Source: Protonemura montana
Lineage: Eukaryota > Arthropoda > Insecta > Plecoptera > Nemouridae
Direction: 5' to 3'
Assembly (NCBI GenBank): GCA_947568835.1
Contig: OX387605.1
Coordinates: 1,736,001-1,800,000, forward strand
Length of the DNA: 64,000 bases
How positions within the stretch are numbered: position 1 is the stretch's first letter; every line of letters starts with the position of its first letter. Positions 47,301 to 56,872 of this stretch are shown here, in pieces. The position numbers were made by a program, and so were the translations under genes. The notes beneath the pieces are model-generated. The model saw nothing but the letters and a program-made list of their open reading frames with translations. It was not told the origin of the DNA and searched no databases.

Positions 47301-50300
47301 CCTGCCGTGTTTATCAATCGTTGAGGTAAACATTGATGGAGATTTTTTAAGCATGAAAAGTCTCAAAAGCGAGTTAACCTACGAGAAATATCGAAATAAA
47401 ATTTCATACGACAGTGGCTCCACTTAACGTGATGTTCCGATACTCTGCATTTTTGTCGGTAAGGCAGTCATTTGGCGGCCATCTTTCACGGAGAGACTGT
47501 AACATTGACGTTGTTTCTCTACCTAGAACCTGCACTCAACGGTGGTGGGTACTCACGATTACGGTAACGACCCTGTACACGATGGTGACGGAGAAGTTGG
47601 CCAAGGTGTCATGTTTCTTTACACGGATCGGAGAGTCGAGTCCCGCACGCCACGAACCAACGTCCTCGACGCGAGCTGCCCGTCCCTCAGACATCTCTAC
47701 ACGTTCAACACGAACGGAGAACTCCGGGAAGCTGTGACCGTTCGTTGACACCACCAGGGGGGCGTAGCTTGGAGATACAGTCACCTAGCAATTCAGTCAC
47801 AACAAGCTTTAGTCTAAAACCCGTTCATAGTTCAATTATTTTCCTAGATTTTTAGATGAAATCTGTATTTAAATTGCAAACGCTTGCAATGCTCGGGGTA
47901 TTTTATTATTATCAACACTATAACCGTCTCAAAAATTGATGCCTGAACGGGGACTCGAATCCCGATCTCCACCTGTCGCGGGTGTTGCTCTAACCAATTG
48001 AGCTATTTGGACACTGGATTTTAGTGTATTTGATGAGAATAATGGAGTTCCAAGGAGTCCCCGTTTGGACATCAATTTTTGAGACCGTTATAGCGTTGTG
48101 TGTAGGTTCTAGGTAGAGGCGTCAATGTCAGAACGTCAATGTTACAGTCTCTGCGTGAAAGATGGCCGCCAAATGACTACCTTACCGACAAACATGCAGA
48201 GTACCGGAACGTCACGTTAAGTGGAGCCACTGTCGTATGCAATTTAATTTCGATATTTCTCGTAGGTTAACTCACTTTTGAGACTTTTCAAGCTTAAAAA
48301 ATCTCCATCAATGTTTACCTCAACGATTGATAAACACGTAACGATATTAAAAAGCGAGTAACCTACGAGAAATATCGAAATTAAATTTCATACGACAGTG
48401 GCTCCACTTAACGTGATGTTCCGGTACTCTGCATTTTTGTCGGTAAGGTAGTCATTTGGCGGCCATCTTTCACGCAGAGACTGTAACATTGACGTTGTTT
48501 CTCCACCTAGAACCTGCACTCAACGGTTATAGTGTTTATAATAATAAAATGTTCCAAGATTTGTTCCAAGAAGTTTGCCTTGTAGGGGAGAGTCACCGTT
48601 GCAAGAAAACATCGCATTTTTCACCACTCAGTATTTAAAAAAACTCATCCAAACTACACTTGTTAACCTTTTTAGGGTTACATAATTTTTTTCAAGTTTT
48701 TATGATTATTTTTGAGTCATAATTATTAAATTGTAGAGGTTTGTTAAAACGGACGGCCACAACCGCCATCAAGTGGCAAGCACCGTCGCCACAAGTTGCT
48801 GGTCTCGTTTGCTCGGCAGAGAGCGTAAAATTATAATGGTTTCTAGACCCATGTCTACTTGATGTAAACTTAGCACTAGTTTTAACAAAAACTGTTTCAA
48901 CTGGGTTTTGAATGCTAAGTGAAGAACAACTGAATATCCCGACGTTTCGTAACTTGTACCTGCTACTTCTTTAGAGGTTTGAGCAGTCCTGACAAATTTC
49001 CAATTTATATGTGGTTCTTTTGTTATCGGAAAATTGTCAGGACTGCTCAAACCTCTGAAGTAACTAGTTTATGTTACGAAACGTCGGGAAATTTTAGTAG
49101 CCCTTTACTTAGCATTCAAAACCCAGTTCAAATAGTTTTTCTTTGAGCGTAAAATTATCGCAGTGACTCTGACTTCATAACCTCAACGCTACAAAGTTTC
49201 CGAGAGGCTCGGCACGTTGTTTCTATGTTCGCACCTCGCGCAGTGCCTTGCGGAGGTTGAGATCGACGCGGATCAACTCGCTGCCCTCGGTGTACTTGGC
49301 GCACGTCGCAAACTGCATCTCCTTCGGCCACGCCCCACTCTCCATCATCGACCTGCGACATTCAAACGAGGTCCGGATTAAGAGGAAATCTGTATTTAAA
49401 TTGCAAGCGCTTGCAATGCGTGGGGTATTTTATTATTAACAACACTAGAACACTTGTACCTGTTACTTCTTCAAGGGTTAGAGCAGTCCTGACAATAATT
49501 GAATTATTAAAAAAATTAAATTACATTAAAAATAATAATAAAATTAATAAATAATAAAATTTAAATAATAATATAACAAAAAAGTTACAATTCTGTTCCT
49601 ACGCTACACTACTTCTTGTGTGTCTGATCCTATGCATGATGGAACCTTGCCCCATGTCAGATTCAGGCCATCTCCGTGAAAATCGCTGGTCGTGCAGGAA
49701 ATACTTTGTCCTCGTGACTCACGCGACTGCAAGCATTGATCGAAGGTAGAGATCGAAGTAGAACGTTGCCGTCACCTCCGGCTGCCCGGTGAGACCGTGG
49801 GCCGAACGCAGGTCTACCAACCGATGACGAGACACCTCGTCTGGTTCGGGGCGGAGAAGCAATACGCTTGCGTTCGCACAATTGCATTTCACTTGTCCTG
49901 CAGATTCCTGGAGCAACAAGATTCATTAATCTGTCAGTAGCACCAAGAAGAAACCCAGACCTCGATTGGTGCTAGAAGGGAGGAGGGGAAACCCGGTGCC
50001 GGCACGTAGCCTACTCCTGTCGAAGACCAAGGGGACCACCGGCTTAACGTCCCTTCCGAAGGACTGTACAACTCGAACAACAGGATTCCTCCACAAATCC
50101 ATGCTGTCGAGAGGTTGATAAGCAAGGCGAGTGAAGTTGCTGTACTAACTTTCATCCCACCAACCTCTCTCCCGAACAGAACTGGTCATGTGTATGATGG
50201 TCACCCATCCAATACCTGACCCAGCGCAGTGTTGCTTAAATTTCATCTCTTCAACCTCTCTCCCGAATAGAACTGGTCATGTGTATGATGGTCACTCATC

Positions 50301-53300
50301 CAATACCTGACTCAGCGCAGTGTTGCTTAACTTTCATCCCTCCAAAATCTCCCGAATAGAACTGGTCATGTGTATGATGGTCACCCATCCAATACCTGAC
50401 CCAGAGCAGTGTTGCTTTACTTTCATCCCTCCAACCTCTCTCCCAAACAGAACTGGTCATGTGTATGATGGTAACCCATCCAATACCTGACTCAGCACAG
50501 TGTTGCTTAACTTTCATCCCTCCAACCTCTCTCCCAAACAGAACTGGTCATGTGTATGATGGTCACCCATCCAATACCTGACCCAGAGCAGTGTTGCTTA
50601 ACTTTCATCCCTCCAACCTCTCTCCCAAACAGAACTGGTCATGTGTATGATGGTAACCCATCCAATACCTGACTCAGCACAGTGTTGCTTAACTTTCATC
50701 CCTCCAACCTCTCTCCCAAACAGAACTGGTAATGTGTATGATGGTAACCCATCCAATACCTGACTCAGCACAGTGTTGCTTAACTTTCATCCCTCCAACC
50801 TCTCTCCCGAACAGAACTGGTCATGTGTATGATGGTCACCCATCCAATACCTGACCCAGCGCAATGTTGCTTAACTTTCATCCCTCCAACCTCTCTCCCG
50901 AACAGAACCGGTCATGTGTATGATGGTCACCAATCCAATACCTGACTCAGTGCAGTGTTGCTTAACTTTCATCCCTCCAACCTCTCTCCCGAACAGAACT
51001 GGTCATGTGTATGATGGTCACCAATCCAATACCTGACTCAGTGCAGTGTTGCTTAACTTTCATCCCTCCAACCTCTCTCCCGAACAGAACTGGTCATGTG
51101 TATGATGGTCACCAATCCAATACCTGACTCAGTGCAGTGTTGCTTAACTTTCATCCCTCCAACCTCTCTCCCAAACAGAACTGGTAATGTGTATGATGGT
51201 CACCCATCTAATACCTGACCCAGCGCAGTGTTGCTTAACTTTCATCCCTCCAACCTCTCTCCCGAACAGAACTGGTCATGTGTATGATGGTCACCAATCC
51301 AATACCTGACCCAGCGCAGTGTTGCTTAACTTTCATCCCTCCAACCTCTCTCCCGAACAGAACTGGTCATGTGTATGATGGTCACCAATCAATACCTGAC
51401 TCAGTGCAGTGTTGCTTAACTTTCATCCCTCCAACCTCTTTCCCGAACAGAACTGGTCATGTGTATGATGGTCACCAATCCAATACCTGACTCAGTGCAG
51501 TGTTGCTTAACTTTCATCCCTCCAACCTCTCTCCCGAACAGAACTGGTCATGTGTATGATGGTCACCAATCCAATACCTGACTCAGTGCAGTGTTGCTTA
51601 ACTTTCATCCCTCCAACCTCTCTCCCGAACAGAACTGGTCATGTGTATGATGGTCACCAATCCAATACCTGACCCAGTGCAGTGTTGCTTAACTTTCATC
51701 CCTCCAACCTCTCTCCCGAACAGAACTGGTCATGTGTATGATGATCACCCATCCAATACCTGACCCAGCGCAGTGTTGCTTAACTTTCATCCCTCCAACC
51801 TCTCTCCCAAACAGAACTGGTCATGTGTATGATGGTCACCCATTCAATACCTGACCCAGCGCAGTGTTGCTTAACTTTCATCCCTCCAACCTCTCTCCCA
51901 AACAGAACTGGTCATGTGTATGATGGTCACCCATCCAATACCTGACCCAGCGCAGTGTTGCTTAACTTTCATCCCTCCAACCTCTCTCCCAAACAGAACT
52001 GGTCATGTGTATGATGGTCACCCATCCAATACCTGACCCAGCGCAGTGTTATTGCTATGGTGAGGACCAGTGTTTCCAACACGTCAAACCCTGACCCAGG
52101 TTGATGATGCGTAACTCACCAATGTAATGGCGTGCCATGCATATTTGCGTCCGAACAGCTGAGTGGCTGCCGCAGCGTCTAGTACCGCGTTGATCGTGGA
52201 CATCCGGCCGATAATGAAGAAGTTGAACAGGTCGAGGTCGCGCAGACGTGAAAGCTGCTTCCGAACGTTGGTTGCCGACACCTCGACGATAACGTGGCGT
52301 GTCGGGATGTTTTGTAGCAGCGACTTGTACTTGTGTTCCATCACTGCCCAACGCAAGCGCTTTGTTGACAATCATATGATCCCGTGATTTACCGGCATTT
52401 GTTGCAAGTTATTTATTTCTTTATTTGCTTACTTATAGCTTTGGTATTACGATAATTACCTGAGGCTAAAAGAATTACAATAGTGTTTCTAAAATTTAAA
52501 ATAGAAATTCGTAGAATTTTTTGGTTAGTTTGTAAATTTACAGTGGTATTTCATATTTTTTGGAAAGGTAGTCAGCGCATTCCAGTCTAATTGATCGAGC
52601 AAAAAAGGCTTGATGGCCCATGTCGCTATTGTACCCAGGGAGGTACAAGAAGGCTTGATGGCCCATGTTGCTATTGTACCTAGGGAGGTACAAGAAGGCT
52701 TGATGGCCCATGTTGCTATTGTACCTAGAGAGGCACAAGAAGGCTTGTTGGCCCATGTCGCTATTGTACCCAGGGAGGTACATGAAGGCTTGATGGCCCA
52801 TGTCGCTATTGTACCTAGGGAGGTACAAGGAGGCTTGATGGCCCATGTCGCTATTGTACCTAGGGAGGTACAAGAAGACTTGATAGCCCATTTTGCTATT
52901 GTACCTAGGGAGGTACAACAAGGCTTGATGGCCCATGTCGCTATTGTACCCAGGGAGGTACAAGAAGGCTTGATGGCCCATGTCGCTATTGTACCTAGGG
53001 AGGTACAAGAAGGCTTGATAGCCCATGTCGCTATTGTACCCAGGGAGGTACAAGGAGGCTTGATGGCCCATGTCGCTATTGTACCCAGGGAGGTACAAGA
53101 AGGCTTGATGGCCCATGTCGCTATTGTACCTAGGGAGGTACAACAAGGCTTGATGGCCCATGTCGCTATAGTACCCAGGGAGGTACAAGGAGGCTTGATG
53201 GCCCATGTCGCTATTGTACCCAGGGAGGTACAAGAAGGCTTGATGGCCCATGTCGCTATTGTACCTAGGGAGGTACAAGAAGGCTTGATGGCCCATGTCG

Positions 53301-56211
53301 CTATTGTACCTAGGGAGGTACAAGAAGGCTTGATGGCCCATGTCGCTATTGCATCTAGGGAGGTACAACAAGGCTTGATGGCCCATGTCGCTATAGTACC
53401 TAGGGAGGTACAAGAAGGCTTGATGGCCTGCAGCTTCCTTGCAAAGGCACCTCACCCATCTTTGGCACAAAACGGCACTTAACGGAGATTTATTCGGGTT
53501 TCCTCGTACAGTTGTGTGGTTTGGGTCGTTTGGAAGAGATGTATGATAATGTTCATATTTTTTTTAATTTTGATTCTAATTTAATACTTGGAAGGGGTAT
53601 TCATTGCCTAGGGTTGGTAAGAATGCTTCTCTGCTGACAGCTAAGTCTGGTTCAGAGCTTAGAGTATCTGGTCAAGTGTATAAAAATTATTGATCAGCAG
53701 AACAAAATCTTCAACTTCACCTTCATTTTTTGCTTTTTTGTTGGCCCTATACCGACCAAACGCCTGCTTGGATTTGAACCAAATTTTAAGAGCACATTTT
53801 TGTGTTCTCAACTTGGACCCCCTGCACTTTTCAAAAAGATCAGTCAAATTTTTTTGTAACTATTCAAAATTTTACAAACATTCTCAGATTTTGTAAAAAC
53901 TTTTTGGAGTTGTTTCGCCAAAAGCGTTTGATATTTTTTCACCAAACTTTGCAAAGATGTGAAATACATAATTGTTCAGTAGATCTAAAGTTTTTTACTC
54001 TGTAAGTGTTTTCTTTCTCTTTTCATTCACACATTTTCCATGGGCTTTGATCTAAACAATTGATCGACTTCACATTTTATCCTCTCAAAATACCACAACG
54101 CCACTACCATTATATCGTTTGGGCCACACAAGACAAGAAGCTACTCACCGAACGAATCATCGAAGAGGATTCCAGCGTTGGTGATGTTCTGCGTTTGTAC
54201 CAAGCTTCTTACGGCCTCAGGAGCCATATCTGCCGGCGGCATCAACTGCACCATGTACTTCTCCTTCTCCTCGTCCAGAGTACGCCACTGTCTGCACAAA
54301 GACAACGCTGCACTGAGTCAGGGTTCACGCTAGACATTCAAGTGCATTCCGGGGCTCAGAGGAGTTGTCGTGGATTCATATTTAACTTCCTGGGGGATGT
54401 TTTCCAGGGAACAAAATACAATTTTTTATTTTTTATTTGGGGTTGGTCAACTAAACAGATTAATTAACTAAAAAATTTCTTCTTGCATTTTTCTGGAAAA
54501 TTTGTTCTGAAAAAAAAATTTCACAACTAGATTCAACAACAGAGAGCGGCTTTTCAAAATGTAATTTTTTTTTATGTAGTACCGGAAATTGCCACCCGAT
54601 GGCGCTTGCGCCTGTTCTTCTAAACAAACCTCTACAACATCAATACACGTTTATCAAAGGTTGAGGTTAGCATTAACAAAGATAACTTGAAGACAAACCA
54701 GTCTCAAGTGCAAGTAATCTGCAAGAAATTACTAAATTAAACTTCTTATCATTCGAAACAACGCTGACTTCACCCCTATTTTGTCAGTAAAATAGACATT
54801 GAAAGGCCAATTTTCTCAAAGACAAGTTAACATTAGTTTTTTGTTCGTAAGGTGCCGACCCAGCATGAAAGGCAGCAGAGACTGAATCAAGTGCCGACCC
54901 AGCATGAAAGGCAGCAGAGACTGAATCAAGTGCCGACCCAGCATGAAAGGCAGCGGAGACTGAATCAAGTGCCGACCTAGCATGAAAGGCAGCGGAGAGT
55001 GAATCAAGTGCCGACCTACCGGATGTCCTTCTCCTGACCGAAAGATGCGCTGACGGTGGGCAATGAGAGGGCGGCGGCGAACGACTTGACTGTCTCGGAC
55101 GGGACACCTGTCATCGTAGCGTCCAGCAACAAGTGGGGGGGTGTTCCCCCCTCCACAGCCCCATCATACACTCTGCAAACTGTAACCATGGTGATCTCAA
55201 ATAACATGGATAGAGCATAGGATCCAGCCAGATGATCTCAAATAACCTGGATAGAGCATAGGATCCAGCCAGCTGATCTCAAATAACCTGGATAGAACAT
55301 AGGATCCAGTCAGCTGATCTCAAATAACCTGGATAGAGCATAGGATCCAGCCAGCTGATCTCAAATAACCTGGGTAGAGCATAGGATCCAGCCAGCTAAT
55401 CTCAAATAACCTGGATAGAACATAGGATCCAGCCAGCTGATCTCAAATAACCTGGATAGAGCATAGGATCCAGCCAACTGATCTCAAATAGCTAGGATAG
55501 AGCATAGGATCCAGTCAGCTGATCTCAAATAGCCTAGATAGAGCATAGGATCCAGCCAGCTGATCTCAAATAACCTGGATAGAGCATAGGATCCAGCCAG
55601 CTAATCTCAAATAACCTGGATAGAGCATAGGATCCAGCCAGCTGATCTCAAATAACCTGGATAGAGCATAGGATCCAGCCAGCTAATCTCAAATAACCTG
55701 GATAGAGCATAGGATCCAACCAGCTGATCTCAAATAACCTGGATAGAACATAGGATCCAGTCAGCTGATCTCAAATAACCTGGATAGAGAATAGGATCCA
55801 GTCAGCTGATCTCAAATAACCAAGCTATGCAGCTTGCATCGAGGGACTGTCCCAGCGTCCGACTCACTGTCCTCGAGCTGCGCCTGCGCATTCTCCCCCG
55901 CGACGGCGACGCGACGCACATCGGCCACGCGCAGGCGCGCAGACTCGTTGTTAGCTGCGCGCAGGAAGCTCAGCACGGCGTCCAGCGCCTGCGCAGCCAC
56001 CGCGTTGCCAGCCTCGTTAACAAACACTGCAACCGCATGGCGACGTTAGCAACCGCCGGTAGCAACCGACTTAACCAACCGTTATCAACTGTTAACGGCG
56101 GGTTAGACACTTACACACGTTGATCGGGTGAACTGTCGGCTCGGTTCCTCGCAGGCAAAACAACAACAAGACTGTCACCAGCAAGCCGTGGCCAAGTGAC
56201 GTCTTTGCCAT
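35310..56211 (-). CDS. IR25a: Ionotropic receptor IR25a co-receptor, 17 exons, complete, 928 aa
   Basis: Coding exons on the minus strand: 56211-56115, 56026-55868, 55170-55020, 54291-54149, 52343-52120, 49907-49723, 49352-49235, 47784-47557, 46231-46034, 45634-45435, 44121-43983, 41538-41288, 38745-38546, 37643-37511, 36176-36046, 35737-35554, 35355-35310. The sum is 2787 nt and all phases agree. Order: signal peptide (about 1-22, [13 protein letters not shown]), amino-terminal domain (to about 400, with NVLFVNEAGN and [16 protein letters not shown]), ligand-binding S1 (436-550, [17 protein letters not shown]), M1 ([17 protein letters not shown]), pore (about 600-615), M3 with [13 protein letters not shown]2 ([28 protein letters not shown]) and M4 (about 855-875). 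The S1 Arg and the S2 Asp that bind glutamate in related receptors appear kept. IR25a is known as a broadly expressed co-receptor of chemosensory, thermal and humidity IR complexes in cilia. Intron 9 has a GC donor. Confidence 0.93.
35800..36035 (+). mobile_element. Family A fragment in IR25a intron 15
   Basis: Body (tggttctactccttggagat) plus one decayed tRNA-like unit and the inverted-repeat end (attgcaagcgtttgcaatta). It ends about 12 bp from IR25a exon 15. Confidence 0.65.
36300..36823. mobile_element. hAT-type MITE
   Basis: 524 bp with ends TAGTGATGGCCC and, inverted, TAGTGATGGGTAAATTCCCG, typical of hAT terminal repeats. The 8-bp flanks are GCTATGCG (36292-36299) and GCCATGCG (36824-36831). 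There is no transposase. Confidence 0.8.
37180..37425. repeat. Repeat E (GACGTTTCG family), half copy
   Basis: Shares attgtcaggactgctcaaac, ctctgaagaagtaactagta and cgaaacgtcg with the palindromic copies at 38823 and 48836. Confidence 0.7.
37768..38445 (+). mobile_element. 5S-derived SINE in IR25a intron 13
   Basis: 5'-truncated copy with four 91-bp units, the usual tail and cagtgcgtc end. Possible 13-bp target repeats TCCAGTCATTTGG and TCCAGCTGTTTGG differ at three bases. Confidence 0.75.
38823..39207. mobile_element. Repeat E, palindromic copy
   Basis: Two inverted arms of about 150 bp: left with gaatgctaagtaaaggacaa and cgacgtttcg, right with cgaaacgttgggaaatttag and ctttacttagcattcaaaac. 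This is a fold-back element without coding capacity. Confidence 0.75.
39363..39745. mobile_element. FB7 fold-back MITE, degraded right arm
   Basis: The left arm is normal; the right arm has a deletion around 39640-39700. The right end does not stop but runs into the 47-bp satellite. Flanks GTACAAC (39356-39362) and GTAATAC (41253-41259, beyond the satellite) look like a decayed 7-bp duplication. Confidence 0.75.
39720..41252. repeat. 47-bp satellite grown from a MITE end, about 32 copies
   Basis: Unit cctgcacactcaacggttta plus acattaacgttctgtctcta cctagaa: the last ~35 bases are the FB7 right end. Variant units recur at exactly 470 bp (actatacgg at 40211 and 40681; acattcaacg at 40021 and 40491; tacttcaaac at 40101 and 40571), a ten-unit higher-order repeat. 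The array ends 35 bp from IR25a exon 12. Confidence 0.95.
41640..42250 (-). mobile_element. Family B SINE split by an inverted-repeat insertion
   Basis: The T-arm side (aaccaggatacgaacccagg) is at 41690 and the D-arm side (ctaccaactgagccatctgg) at 42180. Between them is about 440 bp bounded by caatagggaaatctctt and its inverted partner agaagatttccctattg, an insertion with no coding capacity. Confidence 0.65.
42341..42463 (+). pseudogene. LINE 3' relic: RT C-terminal tail
   Basis: The frame reads [16 protein letters not shown], then [19 protein letters not shown] and a stop, closely like the C-terminus of the LINE at 17024 (IYNHLP, FLIQNPYYSLEE). It is on the plus strand in IR25a intron 11. 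Confidence 0.7.
42464..43982. other. AT-rich part of IR25a intron 11, no feature seen
   Basis: No open frame with support, no tandem repeat and no recognised element. It has a composition shift to AT-rich against the exon flanks. Confidence 0.5.
44205..44450. repeat. Repeat E, half copy in IR25a intron 10
   Basis: Holds tgtcaggactgctcttaccc, cgaaacgtcgggaaatttag and aaactagtgctaaggataaa, matching one arm of the palindromic copies. Confidence 0.7.
44655..44762 (-). mobile_element. Family A fragment
   Basis: Inverted-repeat end (caaacgcttgcaatgcgcgg) fused to the T-arm side of the tRNA-like part (gactcgaaccccgatctcca), with the middle deleted. Confidence 0.6.
45012..45400 (+). repeat. 53-bp truncated-tRNA array, seven units
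   Basis: Seven units of gtccaagtagctcaattggt ... ggtggagatcgggg with no family A ends on either side. It stops about 35 bp from the donor of IR25a exon 10. Confidence 0.85.
45640..45957 (-). repeat. 49-bp array next to the IR25a exon 10 acceptor
   Basis: About six units of aaggatggaatatctgtgca plus agctttatctgtgttagtct ttgcctcat. On the minus strand each unit holds ggcaaag|act, like the true acceptor ttgcaaag|CGT at 45634, so the acceptor core lies within the repeated sequence. Confidence 0.85.
46262..46752 (+). repeat. 17-bp array ggtcagagtggatggaa, about 29 copies
   Basis: In IR25a intron 8, beginning about 30 bp from the exon 9 acceptor. It includes a longer block (about 150 bp, containing a 16-bp unit 'aatgga') present twice. 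Open frames through it are shadows. Confidence 0.95.
47300..47541. mobile_element. FB7 MITE right half, 15 bp from IR25a exon 8
   Basis: Starts in the centre (atcgttgaggtaaacattga) and runs to the standard end cactcaacg at 47541. IR25a exon 8 ends at 47557, so the first 15 bases of intron 8 are all that separate donor and element. Confidence 0.8.
47850..48550 (-). mobile_element. Family A element interrupted by an FB7 MITE
   Basis: Complete minus-strand inverted-repeat end and one tRNA-like unit with T-arm (47865-48015). The element resumes after the MITE at 48526 with gttatagtgtttataataat. Confidence 0.75.
48094..48525. mobile_element. FB7 fold-back MITE with perfect 7-bp duplication
   Basis: 432 bp, flanked by GTTATAG at 48087-48093 and 48526-48532. 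The uninterrupted family A sequence elsewhere has a single gttatagtg, which confirms the duplication. Confidence 0.9.
48836..49145. mobile_element. Repeat E, palindromic copy in IR25a intron 7
   Basis: Inverted arms with cccgacgtttcgtaacttgt and gttacgaaacgtcgggaaat around a short centre (aaatttccaatttatatgtg). Another fragment (acttgtacctgttacttctt) is at 49448-49492. Confidence 0.75.
49380..49450 (-). mobile_element. Family A inverted-repeat end
   Basis: Holds gaaatctgtatttaaattgc and cgcttgcaatgcgtggggta only. It starts 28 bp from IR25a exon 7. Confidence 0.55.
49940..52090 (-). mobile_element. 5S-derived SINE with about 21 tandem 91-bp units
   Basis: Minus-strand copy filling IR25a intron 5. 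The head (gacgtgttggaaacactggtcctc) is at 52090-52050, about 21 units run to 50161, then the tail to 49940. Each unit keeps the 5S control-region phrases (GTTAAGCAACACTGCGCTGG and GGATGGGTGACC, here inverted). Groups of neighbours share variants (gtaacccatcc; accaatcca), as expected from block expansion. Confidence 0.9.
52605..53430. repeat. 45-bp array with an internal hairpin, about 18 copies
   Basis: Unit gcttgatggcccatgtcgct plus attgtacctagggaggtaca agaag, in IR25a intron 4. Each unit contains TTGTACCT-AGGG-AGGTACAA, an 8-bp stem with a 4-base loop. The length is a multiple of three, so both strands show frames near 300 codons; these are not genes. Confidence 0.95.
53431..54148. other. 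Rest of IR25a intron 4, no feature seen
   Basis: AT-rich single-copy sequence. Short frames are unsupported. Confidence 0.5.
54852..55019 (-). repeat. 39-bp array repeating the IR25a exon 3 donor region
   Basis: Four units of gtgccgacccagcatgaaag plus gcagcagagactgaatcaa. On the minus strand the intron starts CG|gtaggtcggcac, and each unit repeats ctaggtcggcac or ctgggtcggcac. Confidence 0.9.
55193..55822 (+). repeat. 41-bp array filling IR25a intron 2
   Basis: About 15 units of the same 41-bp sequence as in PICK1 intron 4 (27061-28097), in the same chromosomal direction although the two genes are on opposite strands. It covers about 90% of the 697-bp intron. Confidence 0.95.
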
Positions 56212-56214
56212 CAC

Positions 56215-56872
56215 TCTTGACGGGATTCTAGGAGGCCGTGCAATGGTAAGGGCACACTGACGGGGTGCTAGGAGGCCGTGCAATGGTAAGGGCACACTGA
56301 CGAGGTGCTAGGAGGCCTTGCAATGGTAAGGGCACACTGACGGGGTGCTAGGAGGCCGTGCAATGGTAAGGGCACACTGACGGGTTTCTAGGAGGCCGTG
56401 CAATGGTAAGGGCACACTGACGGGGTGCTAGGAGGCCGTGCAATGGTAAGGGCACACTGACGGGGTGCTAGGAGGCCGTGCAATGGTAAGGGCACACTGA
56501 CGGGGTGCTAGGAGGCCGTGCAATGGTAAGGGCACACTGACGGGGTGCTAGGAGGCCGTGCAATGGTAAGGGCACACTGACGGGGTGCTAGGAGGCCGTG
56601 CAATGGTAAGGGCACACTGACGGGGTGCTAGGAGGCCGTGCAATGGTAAGGGCACACTGACGGGGTGCTAGGAGGCCTTGCAATGGTAAGGGCACACTGA
56701 CGGGGTGCTAGGAGGCCGTGCAATGGTAAGGGCACACTGACGGGGTGCTAGGAGGCCTTGCAATGGTAAGGGCACACTGACGGGGTGCTAGGAGGCCGTG
56801 CAATGGTAAGGGCACACTGACGGGGTGCTAGGAGGCCTTGTAATGGTAAGGGCACACTGACGGGTTTCTAGG
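56215..56872. repeat. 40-bp array at the IR25a start codon, about 16 copies
   Basis: Unit tgacggggtgctaggaggcc plus gtgcaatggtaagggcacac. It begins four bases upstream of the IR25a ATG, so it occupies the 5' UTR or core promoter. An in-frame upstream Met exists in the array (minus 56295) but would place 28 basic residues before the signal peptide. Confidence 0.9.

Noticed and set aside
45012-53430. CRISPR-like arrays
   Set aside because: Units are contiguous without unique spacers, and the genome is eukaryotic.
52538-53482. Open frames of about 300 codons on both strands
   Set aside because: They exist only because the 45-bp array unit is a multiple of three; the region is an IR25a intron.
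35310-56211. Kainate, NMDA or delta glutamate receptor for the minus-strand gene
   Set aside because: The blocks [39 protein letters not shown] and [13 protein letters not shown] follow the IR25a pattern over the whole length.
56092-56295. Upstream Met at minus 56295 as IR25a start
   Set aside because: It lies in the 40-bp array and would put 28 basic residues ahead of a good signal peptide.
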